From assembly GCF_000153345.1 (NCBI RefSeq), contig NZ_CH724126.1:402774-466773 (forward strand): a stretch of 64,000 bases of DNA. The letters run 5' to 3'. Made by a program: the position numbers and the translations under genes. The first letter of the stretch is position 1. The number at the start of each line of letters is the position of its first letter. Shown here in pieces: positions 16,979-27,209 of this stretch. The notes under the pieces are model-generated. The model searched no databases and was not told where the DNA came from. It saw only the letters and a list, made by a program, of their open reading frames with translations. The DNA is from Neptuniibacter caesariensis. GTDB taxonomy: Bacteria; Pseudomonadota; Gammaproteobacteria; Pseudomonadales; Balneatricaceae.

Positions 16979-19113
16979 TAGTTTCCAAACAGGCCTTTTA
17001 GTTTTCCGCCTAGTTTATCTTTAATTTTCTCTTCAACTTTGGCTTTGGCTTTGTCTTTGACTTGTTTTTTCAAAGCATCGCCAATAAAGCTGAAATCCGG
17101 TTTACACAGTTCGGCAGGTGGTGTGTTGAATCCACCTTTACAGTCAATCGGAATCTCGACACCCTCCAGTTTGTCCGGGAAGGAGCAGGTCTCTTTAAAC
17201 AGGTTCTTCTCGACCATAAAGCCAAGACGATAATCCAACAGCTGCTTTGGTAGATTTACGCTGCCTTTGCCGCTGAGTACCATCGCGTCCAAAGCTGCTT
17301 TCAGGTCCTGATTGTTGACCACGCCATTCTTTATACGCGCTGATGCGCCCATGTTGGCGAAAGGCGTCGAGCGGTCCACTTCCTGAGTGTTTACACCAAG
17401 AGAGCTCACATTGTTCATGCCCTGGCACACCGTTTGTGCCATATCGATTCCGTGTAGTTCGCCGTCCTTCATATTGACCTTTGCGGTGCCTGTCATGCTG
17501 TTAACGAAGTCATGAACAGAGTTACCACGCAGGGTGATGTTAGAGCTGGAATTGAGCTCGCCGGTTAGCTGATCTACCTCGGCCATCGCTTTCAGCATAT
17601 CGCCGATCTGTATACCCGAGATATTTTTCTGAGAGGTAATTTTCGGTGTTTTACCTCGAACATCGACCGACACATTGTTACGCACGCTGCCGCTATACAG
17701 ATCAGCGTCGATTTTGCTCGCTTTGATCAGGCCACCATGAGCGTTGACCTGCAGCACAATATTGCTGACATCCATGTTGGATACGTGGAGTGATTTAAGA
17801 CCAAGCTTTGTGTCCAGCTCCAATCCACGTAGTGCTTCAACAGGCAAAATTGGATCTTTGGAATATGCGCCTGAAGATGCTTGGGCAGAGGAACCGCCTT
17901 GAGCATCCGCATTGCCTTTACTCTCCGATGCAGGAGGCATGTAGCGATCGGCATTCAGCTTATCGCCCTGCAGGTTTAGGGTGATATTACCGCTTTTCAG
18001 ATCGTATGCTGCGTTACCATTGAAGCTGGTATCATCCAGCTTCAGGCTCAGTGTCTTCGCTGTCACGGTATTGGCGGGACCTGCAAGTTCAGTGTCGAAA
18101 CTGATTGCTTTCAAAACGCTAGCGTCGGTTGTTTTCACCTCTGCTTGTCCTACAGATACCAAAAGCTTGTTTAGGTCAAAGGCCGGAACGGAAAGCTTAC
18201 CGCTGATTTCCGGGGAGGCGAAGTTATTCACCGCCAGAGCACCAGTGGCTTTCAGATTTGCCAGGGACAGATTTAGGTTATTCAGGCTCAGCGCTTGTTT
18301 AGCCAGGTCAGCTTCTATATCTGCTGCCGTGCTAATGGTCAGTGACTTACCGCCAAGTGGCTTACCGCTCAATGCCAATTCACTGTTCAGGCCTTTGATT
18401 TTGTATAACTGGTTCGTTAGGTCGAGGAAAAACTCTGCAGAAAAGTTTGCACCGGCTTTAATCTGTTCTTCACCTTTAACTTTCTGTACCGCATTGAAGC
18501 TTAGCTCAGCAGGGAAGAAAGCATTGGTGACAACCTGGCCGGATGTCATGTTGAAATCGCTCAGCGTCGCTTCAGTCTCTGTGGTTTTATCCAGGTAATT
18601 AATCAGACCGTTGGTAATCTGGATACTATCGATATTCAGTGCAATCGCAGCGCCAGATTCAGCAGCGGATGCTTGAGTGCTGGAACCCTGATCTTCTGAT
18701 GATTTCTCGACTTGTTTGGTCGAAACGTCGGCGGCCCAGTTGCTGCTACCATCAGCTTCTTTCACCAGATTCAGTTTCAGGCCGTCAACTACCACGCTTT
18801 GCATCTCAACCTGACCAGACAGTAATGCTGGCAGGCGCACCGAGACCTGTGCCTGGTTCAGGCTAGCCAACTGCTGTTTGCCAGGATACTGAACGTCGAT
18901 TTTGTTCACTTCCAAGCCTAGCCATGGGAAAACTGACCAACCAATATCACCATTGATCTTCAGTTCGACACCGCTATTTTCAAGGGCAGCCTTTTCAATC
19001 TCAGGTTTATATTCGTTGGGATCAAATACTGTGCTTAGAATAGCGCCGCCGGCCACAATCAGGACGACAATAAACGCCACTAACCCCAGTACGACTTTCA
19101 GCAAACCTTTCAT
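16978..19113 (-). CDS. asmA: AsmA-family protein
   Basis: 711-residue protein with one N-terminal membrane anchor (about residues 5-27, [20 protein letters not shown]), followed by a large periplasmic AsmA domain and a C-terminal AsmA-like module ([15 protein letters not shown], around residue 570). AsmA family members are repeat-beta-groove-like proteins connected with outer-membrane lipid and porin assembly. The C-terminus is a Lys-rich amphipathic tail ([20 protein letters not shown]). It is first in the asmA-mutY-yggX unit. A Ser/Gln/Ala-rich linker around residues 130-155 is low complexity. Gene symbol is by family; true orthology to E. coli AsmA is not proven. Confidence 0.85.
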   Translation of the reverse strand: MKGLLKVVLGLVAFIVVLIVAGGAILSTVFDPNEYKPEIEKAALENSGVELKINGDIGWSVFPWLGLEVNKIDVQYPGKQQLASLNQAQVSVRLPALLSGQVEMQSVVVDGLKLNLVKEADGSSNWAADVSTKQVEKSSEDQGSSTQASAAESGAAIALNIDSIQITNGLINYLDKTTETEATLSDFNMTSGQVVTNAFFPAELSFNAVQKVKGEEQIKAGANFSAEFFLDLTNQLYKIKGLNSELALSGKPLGGKSLTISTAADIEADLAKQALSLNNLNLSLANLKATGALAVNNFASPEISGKLSVPAFDLNKLLVSVGQAEVKTTDASVLKAISFDTELAGPANTVTAKTLSLKLDDTSFNGNAAYDLKSGNITLNLQGDKLNADRYMPPASESKGNADAQGGSSAQASSGAYSKDPILPVEALRGLELDTKLGLKSLHVSNMDVSNIVLQVNAHGGLIKASKIDADLYSGSVRNNVSVDVRGKTPKITSQKNISGIQIGDMLKAMAEVDQLTGELNSSSNITLRGNSVHDFVNSMTGTAKVNMKDGELHGIDMAQTVCQGMNNVSSLGVNTQEVDRSTPFANMGASARIKNGVVNNQDLKAALDAMVLSGKGSVNLPKQLLDYRLGFMVEKNLFKETCSFPDKLEGVEIPIDCKGGFNTPPAELCKPDFSFIGDALKKQVKDKAKAKVEEKIKDKLGGKLKGLFGN

Positions 19114-19203
19114 TGTTCTCTCCTTGGCATAGGTCTGAAGGGTTGAGGATAAACAGAATTAATTAAGTTTCAATGGATCAGGCTGAAGGAATGATGAATA
19201 ATT

Positions 19204-20109
19204 CTAGAAACACACCTGGTTTTTCCCATTAGCTTTTGCTCTGTAAAGGGCTTCATCCGCTTGTTTGAGCATTAGTTCGCGATCTGTAAATTCAGCATCC
19301 AGTTCGCCAACACCGATGCTGGCGGTTATTTTGAGTTTCTCGTCGTTAGTTATCTGAATCTCAAGTTTGCGCAGCTCGTCCAGATAACGTTCACCAATTT
19401 TGACCGCATCCTGCTTGTTGGTTTCGGGAAGGATAATCATGAACTCTTCACCACCATAGCGACATACAAAGTCGTGGGCACGGGAGTAGCGATCCAGGCT
19501 CTGGGCTGCCTTTTTTAAAACCATATCGCCGGTATCGTGGCCATAGGTATCATTGATCACTTTAAAATTGTCCAGATCCAGTAAAATAGCGGAGATAGGC
19601 CGTTTGTGCCTGACCGCGTCTTTACAGAGCTGTTTAAGCTGTTTTCGGCCTTCGCGGCGGTTGTAGATGCCAGTCAGGTCGTCATAAGTGGCCAGTCGCT
19701 TGAATTTTTTCTCCAGGGTCTTTTGTTCGGTAATGTCTATAATTGCGCCGATTAAGCCGGCAACTTCTCCGTATTCATTGCAGAAGGTCGCTTTATGGAA
19801 CTTAACATACAGCATCTGTCCATCTGGTTTTATCACCGGCGCTTCGTAAATCTGGATGCCTGGGTTTGCCAGTAGTTCGGTATCTGACGCAGCAAAAATA
19901 GCCGCAGCTCCTTTTTCGAAAAGTTCGAAAACATCCTTGCCTATGATCTGTTTTCTGGATAGGCCGACATACTCTTCATAGGCCTTGTTACAACCAAGAT
20001 ATTTGCAAGCAAGATCCTTGTAGTAGATAGGAAAAGGCAGGGCATCAATCACCAGCAGTAAAGCGCGATGATTACCTTGTAAAAGTTGGTGAAGTTCCAC
20101 ATCTTTCAT
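19204..20109 (-). CDS. PAS-GGDEF diguanylate cyclase
   Basis: 301-residue soluble cyclic-di-GMP synthase. A PAS domain at about residues 12-130 (VIDALPFPIYYKDLACKYLG, followed by a PAC-like end GLIGAIIDITEQK) is linked to a GGDEF domain at about 140-300. The active-site loop is GGEEF at 219-223, and an RAHD inhibitory site lies exactly five residues before it, so both catalysis and product inhibition should be intact. It is divergent from hisB with a 144-bp shared promoter region. The Cys-rich PAS entry (DLACKYLGC) might bind a cofactor, which is speculation. No partner phosphodiesterase is adjacent. Confidence 0.92.
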   Translation of the reverse strand: MKDVELHQLLQGNHRALLLVIDALPFPIYYKDLACKYLGCNKAYEEYVGLSRKQIIGKDVFELFEKGAAAIFAASDTELLANPGIQIYEAPVIKPDGQMLYVKFHKATFCNEYGEVAGLIGAIIDITEQKTLEKKFKRLATYDDLTGIYNRREGRKQLKQLCKDAVRHKRPISAILLDLDNFKVINDTYGHDTGDMVLKKAAQSLDRYSRAHDFVCRYGGEEFMIILPETNKQDAVKIGERYLDELRKLEIQITNDEKLKITASIGVGELDAEFTDRELMLKQADEALYRAKANGKNQVCF

Positions 20110-20192
20110 TCGGTCACTTCATTCAAAGGGTAGATGATAGATAAAAGATAGTTCACCCAGGCATATATTGCCCGATAATTAACCGGCTTAAA

Positions 20193-20221
20193 GTGCATGC
20201 GACCGGTGATGGTTGTATAAT
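20193..20221 (+). promoter_or_regulatory. Possible hisB promoter
   Basis: A perfect -10 TATAAT (20216-20221) lies 32 bp before the hisB ATG. The matching -35 position has only weak similarity to consensus. A strong SD (GAGGGAG) follows downstream. Confidence 0.4.
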
Positions 20222-20253
20222 CGCCGTTCAGATTAATCGAGGGAGAACCAGCC

Positions 20254-20847
20254 ATGGCGGAGCGTGTTGCCAAGGTAAGTCGAAATACACTTGAGACACA
20301 GATCAAGGTGTCCGTAAATATTGATGGTACTGGCCAGTTTAAGGCAGATACCGGTGTACCTTTCTTAGAGCACATGATGGAGCAGATCTCTCGTCATGGT
20401 TTGATCGACCTTGATATTCACTGCGTAGGTGATACACACATCGATGACCATCACACTGTAGAAGATATCGGCATTACTCTGGGCCAGGCTTTCAAAGAAG
20501 CGGTGGGAGATCGCAAAGGGATTATGCGCTACGGGCATGCCTATTGCCCGCTGGATGAAGCATTGTCTCGTGTTGTTATCGACTTCTCAGGGCGTCCTGG
20601 TTTGCATATGGATGTCGAGTTTACCCGTGCCAATATTGGTAAGTTGGATACGCAGTTATTTTGGGAATTTTTCCAGGGCTTCGTGAACCACGCAGGTGTG
20701 ACGCTTCACATTGATAACATCAAGGGTTTCAATGCGCACCATCAGGCTGAGACTATCTTCAAAGCCTTCGGTCGTGCACTGCGCTTCGCTCTTGAAATCG
20801 ATGCGCGTGCTGCGGATGTTATGCCTTCCACTAAGGGGTGTTTATAA
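20254..20847 (+). CDS. hisB: Imidazoleglycerol-phosphate dehydratase HisB
   Basis: Dehydrates imidazole glycerol phosphate to imidazole acetol phosphate in histidine synthesis. The 197-residue single-domain form (no phosphatase fusion) is normal outside enterics. Metal-binding His clusters are visible in [14 protein letters not shown] and [19 protein letters not shown], and the [14 protein letters not shown] motif is intact. SD GAGGGAG precedes the ATG. It heads a tight hisB-hisH-hisF run, with 3 nt to hisH. Confidence 0.96.
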   Translation: MAERVAKVSRNTLETQIKVSVNIDGTGQFKADTGVPFLEHMMEQISRHGLIDLDIHCVGDTHIDDHHTVEDIGITLGQAFKEAVGDRKGIMRYGHAYCPLDEALSRVVIDFSGRPGLHMDVEFTRANIGKLDTQLFWEFFQGFVNHAGVTLHIDNIKGFNAHHQAETIFKAFGRALRFALEIDARAADVMPSTKGCL

Positions 20848-20850
20848 GCG

Positions 20851-21495
20851 ATGTCGACGGTAGCAGTAATCGACTATGGCATGGGCAACTTACATTCGGT
20901 TGCTAAAGCGCTGGAGTTTGTTGAACCGGGTGTAGAAGTGTTAGTTACTTCGGATCCAGCGCTGGTTGCCAGCGCTGACCGCGTTATTTTGCCGGGTGTC
21001 GGCGCTATGCGTGATTGTATGGCTGAGATGCTCAAAGCGGGTGTGGATAAAGAAGTTACGGATGCGATCAATTCAGGTAAACCGTTTTTAGGTATCTGTG
21101 TTGGTATGCAGGCGTTGCTGAATAGCTCAGAAGAGAACAACGGTGTTGAATGCCTGTCTCACTTCAAAGGCGAGGTTAAATATTTCGGTGATGATCTCGC
21201 TGAAGAGGGAGAGCGCCTGAAAGTTCCGCATATGGGCTGGAACGAAGTGGCTCAGATGACCGACCATCCGCTGTGGAAAGATATTGAAGACGGCAGTCGT
21301 TTCTATTTTGTTCACAGCTACTACGTGCAGTCCGAAGAACGTGAATTGGTATCCGGCGTTTGTCGATACGGCCTGCAGTTCGATGTGGCGCTGGCGCGTG
21401 ACAATGTCTTTGCGGTGCAGTTCCACCCGGAGAAAAGCTCTAAAGCGGGTCTGCAGCTTTTGAAAAACTTCCTCAACTGGGACGGTAAAATCTAA
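20851..21495 (+). CDS. hisH: Imidazole glycerol phosphate synthase, glutamine amidotransferase subunit HisH
   Basis: Class I glutaminase that supplies ammonia to HisF, 214 residues. The nucleophile elbow is [13 protein letters not shown] (Cys). The catalytic His/Glu pair is in VQFHPEKSS near the C-terminus. [17 protein letters not shown] is the typical start. Its stop overlaps the hisF start by one base (TAATG), so the two subunits of the complex are directly coupled. In most gammaproteobacteria hisA lies between hisH and hisF; here it does not. Confidence 0.96.
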   Translation: MSTVAVIDYGMGNLHSVAKALEFVEPGVEVLVTSDPALVASADRVILPGVGAMRDCMAEMLKAGVDKEVTDAINSGKPFLGICVGMQALLNSSEENNGVECLSHFKGEVKYFGDDLAEEGERLKVPHMGWNEVAQMTDHPLWKDIEDGSRFYFVHSYYVQSEERELVSGVCRYGLQFDVALARDNVFAVQFHPEKSSKAGLQLLKNFLNWDGKI

Positions 21496-22268
21496 TGGCT
21501 TTGGCAAAACGAATTATTCCTTGCCTGGATGTGGAAAATGGCCGCGTTGTTAAAGGTGTTAAGTTTGTTGATATCCGTGATGCGGGTGACCCGGTTGAAG
21601 TAGCGAAACGCTACGATGAGCAGGGTGCTGACGAAATTACGTTCCTGGATATCACTGCAACCCACGAAGGCCGTGACACGATGGTGCATACGGTCGAGCG
21701 TATGGCTTCTCAGGTATTTATCCCGCTAACTGTAGGTGGTGGTATCCGTACTTGTGAAGATATACGTACCATGTTGAATGCAGGTGCCGATAAGGTATCG
21801 ATCAACTCTGCCGCGGTATTCAACCCTGAGTTCGTAAAAGAAGCGGCTGAGCGGTTTGGTTCACAATGTATCGTTGTGGCTATCGACGCGAAGAAGGTCT
21901 CTGAAGAGGGCGAAGAGAACCGCTGGGAGATCTTTACGCATGGTGGTCGCAAGCCAACGGGTATCGATGCTGTTGAGTGGGCGAAGAAGATGGTTGAGTT
22001 GGGAGCTGGCGAAATTCTTCTGACTTCTATGGACCAGGACGGCGTTAAGAACGGCTACGATCTTGAAGTCACCCGTGCAATCAGCGATGCGGTTAATGTA
22101 CCGGTGATCGCCTCCGGTGGTGTCGGTAATCTGGATCATCTGGTTGAGGGTTGTATCGAAGGTAAAGCTGATGCGGTACTGGCTGCGTCTATCTTCCACT
22201 TCAACGAATATACCGTGCCACAGGCTAAAGAGTATATGCGTGATAAGGGTATTGAAGTTCGTTTGTAA
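21495..22268 (+). CDS. hisF: Imidazole glycerol phosphate synthase, cyclase subunit HisF
   Basis: TIM-barrel cyclase subunit, 257 residues, forming IGP and AICAR from PRFAR with ammonia from HisH. Family landmarks are the catalytic Asp in [16 protein letters not shown], the phosphate loop TVGGGIRT, the second catalytic Asp in [15 protein letters not shown], and [10 protein letters not shown]. It is clearly HisF rather than HisA: the start ([13 protein letters not shown]) and the DQDGxKxGYD motif are HisF-specific. Followed by a strong terminator. Confidence 0.97.
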   Translation: MALAKRIIPCLDVENGRVVKGVKFVDIRDAGDPVEVAKRYDEQGADEITFLDITATHEGRDTMVHTVERMASQVFIPLTVGGGIRTCEDIRTMLNAGADKVSINSAAVFNPEFVKEAAERFGSQCIVVAIDAKKVSEEGEENRWEIFTHGGRKPTGIDAVEWAKKMVELGAGEILLTSMDQDGVKNGYDLEVTRAISDAVNVPVIASGGVGNLDHLVEGCIEGKADAVLAASIFHFNEYTVPQAKEYMRDKGIEVRL

Positions 22269-22292
22269 CTTTCTTTACCGTTTAAACTATTT

Positions 22293-22322
22293 AAAAGCCT
22301 CGCCTATGCGGGGCTTTTGTTT
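22293..22322 (+). terminator. Rho-independent terminator after hisF
   Basis: 11-bp stem AAAAGCCTCGC/GCGGGGCTTTT (one T-G pair) with a CTAT loop, 25 nt after the hisF stop, followed by GTTT. Confidence 0.85.
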
Positions 22323-22426
22323 ATCTGCGGTGCATGAGTAGCATCAAAAGTTACACCTTCTTGCTTGGATTACGTCAGGCTTGTCTATACTGAAGCTACA
22401 TTAATTGATAGCGATTGGGCAGTGCT

Positions 22427-22618
22427 ATGCGTAAATCAAAAGCGCGCCTTATTGATCATCCAGAACTGAAAATAGTCCTTTTCTTTGTGGGTTATGCTCT
22501 GCTGTCCTGGCCTATTTTTACTGAAGATGTTTCTAGCATTGGTGAGCTTTATCTATCCTTGTTTCTATTGTGGCTAGTCGCAATAGCGATGCTGTTCTTT
22601 AGCCGTGATACCAGGTGA
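22427..22618 (+). CDS. Small two-helix membrane protein preceding the symporter/kinase
   Basis: 63 residues from the ATG at 22427, chosen over a TTG 12 nt earlier. A basic start (MRKSKARLIDHPELK) is followed by two hydrophobic helices (about 16-30 and 40-57) and ends SRDTR. There are only 9 nt between its stop and the next gene, so they are probably co-transcribed and perhaps translationally coupled. In Pseudomonas a small gene likewise precedes the transporter-fused kinase gene cbrA. Whether this protein is related in sequence I cannot say. A structural or assembly partner of the sensor is a reasonable guess. Confidence 0.7.
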   Translation: MRKSKARLIDHPELKIVLFFVGYALLSWPIFTEDVSSIGELYLSLFLLWLVAIAMLFFSRDTR

Positions 22619-22627
22619 GGCCGTTGC

Positions 22628-25600
22628 ATGTTATCGACATCGACGTTGCTCATTGCGTTGTTTTTATACATTGTGGCTTTGCTGCTGGTTGCGTGGTTAG
22701 GCCAGCGAGGCAGTGAAAAAGCCAGAAAACTATCAGATAGCCCCCTTATTTATACGCTCTCACTGGCAGTTTTTTGTACCTCCTGGACCTTCTATGGCAG
22801 TGTGGGTAAGGCCGCGACAGGGGGAATGAGTTTTCTGGCCATCTATTTCGGTCCAACGCTGGCAATGCTATTTGCTTGGGTCATGATGCGCCGGCTTATT
22901 TTTCTCAAGAATGAACTGCGTATTACTTCCATTGCTGACTTATTAGCGGTGCGGTACTTCCGGTCGCAAAAGATTGCCACGCTGGTGACTGTGATGGTCC
23001 TGGTGGGTGCTGCTCCCTATATCAGTATTCAGTTAAAAGCGATCAACACCTCTTTAAGTGTTCTGCAAACCAGCCCGGGGGTAGATATCCCTCAGGGGTT
23101 TATCGATAACTTGCCCTTAATGGTGGCGTTAAGCCTAGGACTGTTTACGATTCTTTTTGGGGTAAGAAGGTTAGATCCCACAGAACGTCATCCCGGGATT
23201 ATTCTCGCCCTGGCTTTTGAGTGTGTACTTAAGTTGGTGGCTTTTATAGCGGTGGGTTTATTTGTCTGTTTTTCGCTTTTTGATTCCCCGGTTGCGATGC
23301 TCAAGGTTGCTTCAGAAGTGAGTGTCACTACGACCGAAAATTTGATCAAAACGCCGGATTTCTTTCAGTGGACGACGCTCTTGCTGTTAAGTGCCAGCGC
23401 GTTTTTCTTTCTACCCCGCCAGTTTCATGTTGCTGTGGTAGAGAACAGTAGTCCTCAACATTTTAAAACGGCGCAGTGGGGGTTCCCGCTGTACATTTTT
23501 CTGATCAATCTGTTTGTGATTCCAATCGCTCTGGCCGGTTTACTGCTTGGGTATCAGCCAGAGCAAGCTGATAGCTTTGTGTTGTTGTTACCGCTGGAGC
23601 ATGGTGATCCGGGGTTAGCGCTATTTGCCTTTATTGGTGGTGTTTCTGCAGCCATTGGTATGGTGATGATCTGTGCCATTGCCCTGTCTACTATGCTGGT
23701 AAACCACCTGCTACTGCCGGTCATTGAACGACTACCTGCTTTGGGTTTACTCAAGCGCTATCTGCTTCAGTTGCGCTGGGTAGCCGTATTTATTGTGGTA
23801 CTGGGAGGTCACCTATTCAATGCTCTGGTGGGTGGTTCCTATATGTTGGTCAATATAGGTTTGATCTCTTTTGCCGCAGTTGCGCAGTTTGCCCCAGCTA
23901 CACTGGGTGGTTTGTTCTGGCGAAAAGGGACTTTGAATGGTGCCTTGCTGGGGCTTTCTCTTGGTTTTTGCTTTTGGATCTACTGCCTGGTCGTACCGAC
24001 CTTTGTGCGAAGTGGTTGGATTGATGCTGGGTTACTCAGTGACGGGTTGCTGGGAATCTCCTGGCTAAGGCCTGAAGCTCTGTTCAATCTGAATGCGCTG
24101 GATTGGCTCAGTCATGGGGTTTTCTGGTCATTGGCATTTAACTTTATCGGCTATGTGGTTGGGTCACTTTACTCTCGCCCTGGTGTTGAAGAGAGAAACT
24201 ATTATTTGCAGTTCATGGATAAAATGGATGCCGATAAAGCGGAAGAGGAGCAGGAATCAGAAGCAGGTTTAGAAGACGATATTCCGTTAGATGGAAAGCG
24301 TGAATTGCTTCTCCATCTGCTCTGCCAGTATATGAGTGCCAATCGTGCATCTGAGGTTTTACGTGATGCTGAATTGCACGCAAAAACCTCAGGCAAAGCA
24401 AGTTGTAATCTATTTGCGCTCGCTGAACTAGGGCGACAGATAGATCAGCGATTATCCGGAGCATTAGGGGCTTCTGTAGCGGCGAAAGTGTTGGAACGCT
24501 CAGAGCTTTTATCTTCCAGTGAGCGAAAGCGGTTGGAAAGCCACTACAGCCGGGTTCTTGCCGACCTTCAGATATCCCCAGTGGAGTTGAAAAGGAAAAT
24601 CAATTTTTACCGTGAACGGCAAAATATGGTGCTCAAACATAGTGAAGAGCAAGCTAAAACCATAGAGCAGTTACAGCAGGAGATCTCTCTTAGGGAAAAA
24701 GCAGAGGTCGAAAAGCAGCAAAGTCAGAATCGCCTTCAGCTGATTATGGAGTTGGCACCAACATCGATCTATCTGATCAGAAGTGATGGTCGTTTCCTTG
24801 AAGTGAATAACGAATTTCTTAAGCTCTATGGTGTTAAGAAAGAGCAGGTGATAGGGCATCTGCCGCAGGACTTTATGGCGGCAGATGAAGCCAACAGTCT
24901 TATAGAAAAGCAGCATCAGGTACTCAGTGAGCGCAGGCAGTTTTCATTTGTGGAAAACTTTGGTTCAGATCAAAGCAGAACTTATATGTCATATAAGTTT
25001 CCGGTTTTGGATGGAGAAGAGTTGGTGGGGTTATGTGGTATTTCTACTGATATCTCTGATCGAATCCGTTTGGAAAATGAACTGAAGGCTTTCAGTCTTG
25101 AGTTAGAACAGAAAGTAGAAGAAAGAACGGAAGAACTGCAGAAGTCGAATGCTTCCTTAGCTTGCACTCTGGATGATCTAAAACAAACGCAGCGCCAGCT
25201 AGTTGATGCAGAGAAGATGGTTGCCCTGGCTTCATTAGTTACAGGGGTTGCCCATGAAATTAATACCCCATTAGGTAACTGTGTTACCGCCTCTTCATCG
25301 ATACAACACGACCTGGATAACCTGATCGAAGCAGAGAAGTCTAAGCGTTTAAGTCAGAACCTCTTCCATGATTTTTGTGAAAGTGCTGCCTCACAAATGG
25401 GGCTTATCAATGCCAATTTAGAGCGTGCAGTGGCTCTGGTGCACTCTTTCCGTAACCTTTCTGCCCATGAGGGGGACACGGAGATGAAGGAGATCGATCT
25501 GTGCAAGTTTATAGCGCAATTTGCAATGGCCTATCGTAGCGATATTGAAATGCGTGGTGCTGACTTTGAGGTCAGTTGCCAGGATAGCTCCCCCTTCAAA

Positions 25601-25993
25601 GTTAATACCTTCCCCTCTTCGTTAACTAATGCGCTCGAGTACCTTGTGGATAACTCATTGACCCATGCGTTTTTGGATGGGCAGCGTGGCGTTATTTCTA
25701 TTCAGGTTAACCATACTGATACCGGGGCTGAAATTATCTATGCAGATAATGGTATGGGGTTGGATTCTCAGATGGAGAAACATCTGTTTGAGCCATTCAT
25801 AACCAGCAAACGGTGTGATGGCCGTTTGGGGTTGGGAGCCCATGTTTTTTATCTGATAGTGACTCAGAAATTGGGTGGGCAAATTACAGTGAATAACAAA
25901 CCCGGAGAAGGTTTAGCGCTGCATATCTATATCCCTTATGGATTCAATTACAGTAAATCCAAAACGGAACACCCTATTCTTCATGAGCTCTGA
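22628..25993 (+). CDS. Sodium/solute symporter-fused sensor histidine kinase
   Basis: 1121-residue hybrid. Residues 1 to about 510 form an SSS/SLC5-type symporter with about 13 membrane helices. About 555-645 resemble the STAC linker (ASCNLFALAELGRQIDQRL). Then come a coiled coil, a PAS domain at about 695-815, and a second coiled coil. The HisKA box GVAHEINTPLG places the phospho-acceptor at His876. The ATPase boxes are N (LVDNSLTHAF, Asn1009), G1 (ADNGMGLD), F (LFEPFITSKR) and G2 (RLGLGAHVF), all intact. The plan resembles CbrA, but the H-box differs from the CbrA sequence as I recall it, so I do not give that name. There is no receiver domain and no response-regulator gene nearby. SD AGGTGAGG precedes the ATG. 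It may sense or transport an organic solute. Confidence 0.9.
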   Translation: MLSTSTLLIALFLYIVALLLVAWLGQRGSEKARKLSDSPLIYTLSLAVFCTSWTFYGSVGKAATGGMSFLAIYFGPTLAMLFAWVMMRRLIFLKNELRITSIADLLAVRYFRSQKIATLVTVMVLVGAAPYISIQLKAINTSLSVLQTSPGVDIPQGFIDNLPLMVALSLGLFTILFGVRRLDPTERHPGIILALAFECVLKLVAFIAVGLFVCFSLFDSPVAMLKVASEVSVTTTENLIKTPDFFQWTTLLLLSASAFFFLPRQFHVAVVENSSPQHFKTAQWGFPLYIFLINLFVIPIALAGLLLGYQPEQADSFVLLLPLEHGDPGLALFAFIGGVSAAIGMVMICAIALSTMLVNHLLLPVIERLPALGLLKRYLLQLRWVAVFIVVLGGHLFNALVGGSYMLVNIGLISFAAVAQFAPATLGGLFWRKGTLNGALLGLSLGFCFWIYCLVVPTFVRSGWIDAGLLSDGLLGISWLRPEALFNLNALDWLSHGVFWSLAFNFIGYVVGSLYSRPGVEERNYYLQFMDKMDADKAEEEQESEAGLEDDIPLDGKRELLLHLLCQYMSANRASEVLRDAELHAKTSGKASCNLFALAELGRQIDQRLSGALGASVAAKVLERSELLSSSERKRLESHYSRVLADLQISPVELKRKINFYRERQNMVLKHSEEQAKTIEQLQQEISLREKAEVEKQQSQNRLQLIMELAPTSIYLIRSDGRFLEVNNEFLKLYGVKKEQVIGHLPQDFMAADEANSLIEKQHQVLSERRQFSFVENFGSDQSRTYMSYKFPVLDGEELVGLCGISTDISDRIRLENELKAFSLELEQKVEERTEELQKSNASLACTLDDLKQTQRQLVDAEKMVALASLVTGVAHEINTPLGNCVTASSSIQHDLDNLIEAEKSKRLSQNLFHDFCESAASQMGLINANLERAVALVHSFRNLSAHEGDTEMKEIDLCKFIAQFAMAYRSDIEMRGADFEVSCQDSSPFKVNTFPSSLTNALEYLVDNSLTHAFLDGQRGVISIQVNHTDTGAEIIYADNGMGLDSQMEKHLFEPFITSKRCDGRLGLGAHVFYLIVTQKLGGQITVNNKPGEGLALHIYIPYGFNYSKSKTEHPILHEL

Positions 25994-26201
25994 TTAGCCC
26001 TGCTTACCTGCCAGTTTGTCAGCTTTGTAAAAATCTGCGAAATGATTCTGATTCCTATAGCTAATTGAACTAAGGTAGTGCATCATTTTGTAGTGTTTGG
26101 TTAAGTTTTCACCATCGTTTTCAGTTGGTCTTTAATATCTTAACTATCTATTCCAAGTTTTTACGTTGAACCTACCTACTTTGGAAATACAGGGAAAGTT
26201 A
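25994..26201. other. Intergenic region upstream of the RND system
   Basis: About 208 bp, AT-rich, with no gene. It must contain the end of the kinase transcript and the promoter of the RND operon. No clear terminator hairpin was found after the kinase gene. Confidence 0.4.
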
Positions 26202-27203
26202 ATGAAACGCTTCATCACCCCCATTCTTCTATTGGCGAGTTTAAATACAGCCGCCGCAACTAAAGTGCTTGTTGCTCCTCTGTCTGAGTTGCTTACTGCA
26301 GTCAGTCAGAGTGCGCCTGCTCAGGTCATTAATGAGAACCATGTTGTTCTCAGTGCCAGAGTCAATGGTGAGATTGAAGCCGTTTTGGTGCGGGTGGGAG
26401 ATGAAGTATCAGCAGAGCAGTTGCTGTTGAAAATAGAATGCAGAGATTATGAATTAAAGAAGGCGCAGGCTGAGAGCAGTCTGTCCTCACTCAAGGCTCA
26501 GGCTCGTTTAGCGAGGCAGCAATTGTCCCGGGCTGAGCGTCTTTTACAGCAAAAGAATGCTTCGCGAGAGTTGCGCGATCAGCGCCGCGCCGAACTGGAT
26601 AGCTTGCTTGCCCAACAGAAAGGTGCCGAGGCTCGTCTGCAGGAATCTCAGATAGAGGTAGATCGCTGTTCTGTGAAAGCGCCTTTTGCCGGTGTAGTAA
26701 CAGAAAAAATTATCAGCCCTGGCGCTTTGGCTTCACCAGGAACGCAACTTATCAAAGTGCTTCAGTTGGGCGCTCAGGAGGTCAGTGCAAGGCTGTCAGC
26801 TGAGCAGGTTTCCTCTATACAGCAAGGGCAAGGTCTCCATTATATTTATGCTGGTGATCAATACCCGGTAGCTTTACGTTCAGCCCTGCCCCTTGTCGAG
26901 GCTAAATCGCGAACTCAGGAGATTCGTTTTAGCTTTGACAATGAGCCGGCGATGTCGGGTAGTAGTGGCCGAATATACTGGCGAGAGGCACAGGGACGCC
27001 TTCCGGTGAAATATGTGGTTTCCAGAGACGGAAAGTTAGGAGTGATGACTCTCGAAGGGGATAAGGCTGTATTTATCCACCTGCCCGAAGCGATAGAAGG
27101 TCAGGCAGCACCTACCGGTTTGCTGAATGGCCGACAAATCATTATTGAGGGCCAGCATGCGGTCAGCGATGGGGAAGTCGTCACGGTTGTTGAACAGGAG
27201 TAA
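26202..27203 (+). CDS. RND efflux periplasmic adaptor (membrane fusion) protein
   Basis: 333 residues from the ATG at 26202. This start has SD AGGGAAAG and opens directly into a signal peptide (MKRFITPILLLASLNTAAA), so the in-frame TTG 36 nt earlier is rejected. The protein has the HlyD/AcrA adaptor plan: a lipoyl-like half-motif (ARVNGEIEAVLVRVGDEV), an alpha-hairpin of about 60 residues (SSLKAQARLARQQLSRAERLL) and the second lipoyl half (VKAPFAGVVTEKIISPGALASPG). The hairpin is short. It has no lipobox. The permease gene follows after 6 nt. Substrate unknown. Confidence 0.92.
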   Translation: MKRFITPILLLASLNTAAATKVLVAPLSELLTAVSQSAPAQVINENHVVLSARVNGEIEAVLVRVGDEVSAEQLLLKIECRDYELKKAQAESSLSSLKAQARLARQQLSRAERLLQQKNASRELRDQRRAELDSLLAQQKGAEARLQESQIEVDRCSVKAPFAGVVTEKIISPGALASPGTQLIKVLQLGAQEVSARLSAEQVSSIQQGQGLHYIYAGDQYPVALRSALPLVEAKSRTQEIRFSFDNEPAMSGSSGRIYWREAQGRLPVKYVVSRDGKLGVMTLEGDKAVFIHLPEAIEGQAAPTGLLNGRQIIIEGQHAVSDGEVVTVVEQE

Positions 27204-27209
27204 CGCCTA

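Noticed and set aside
20106..20375. Minus-strand frame covering the hisB start and the divergent promoter
   Set aside because: Overlaps hisB coding sequence and the promoter region; no ribosome binding site.
22628..25993. Naming the kinase CbrA
   Set aside because: The domain plan is similar but the H-box differs from the CbrA sequence as I recall it and no cbrB follows, so only a descriptive name is justified.
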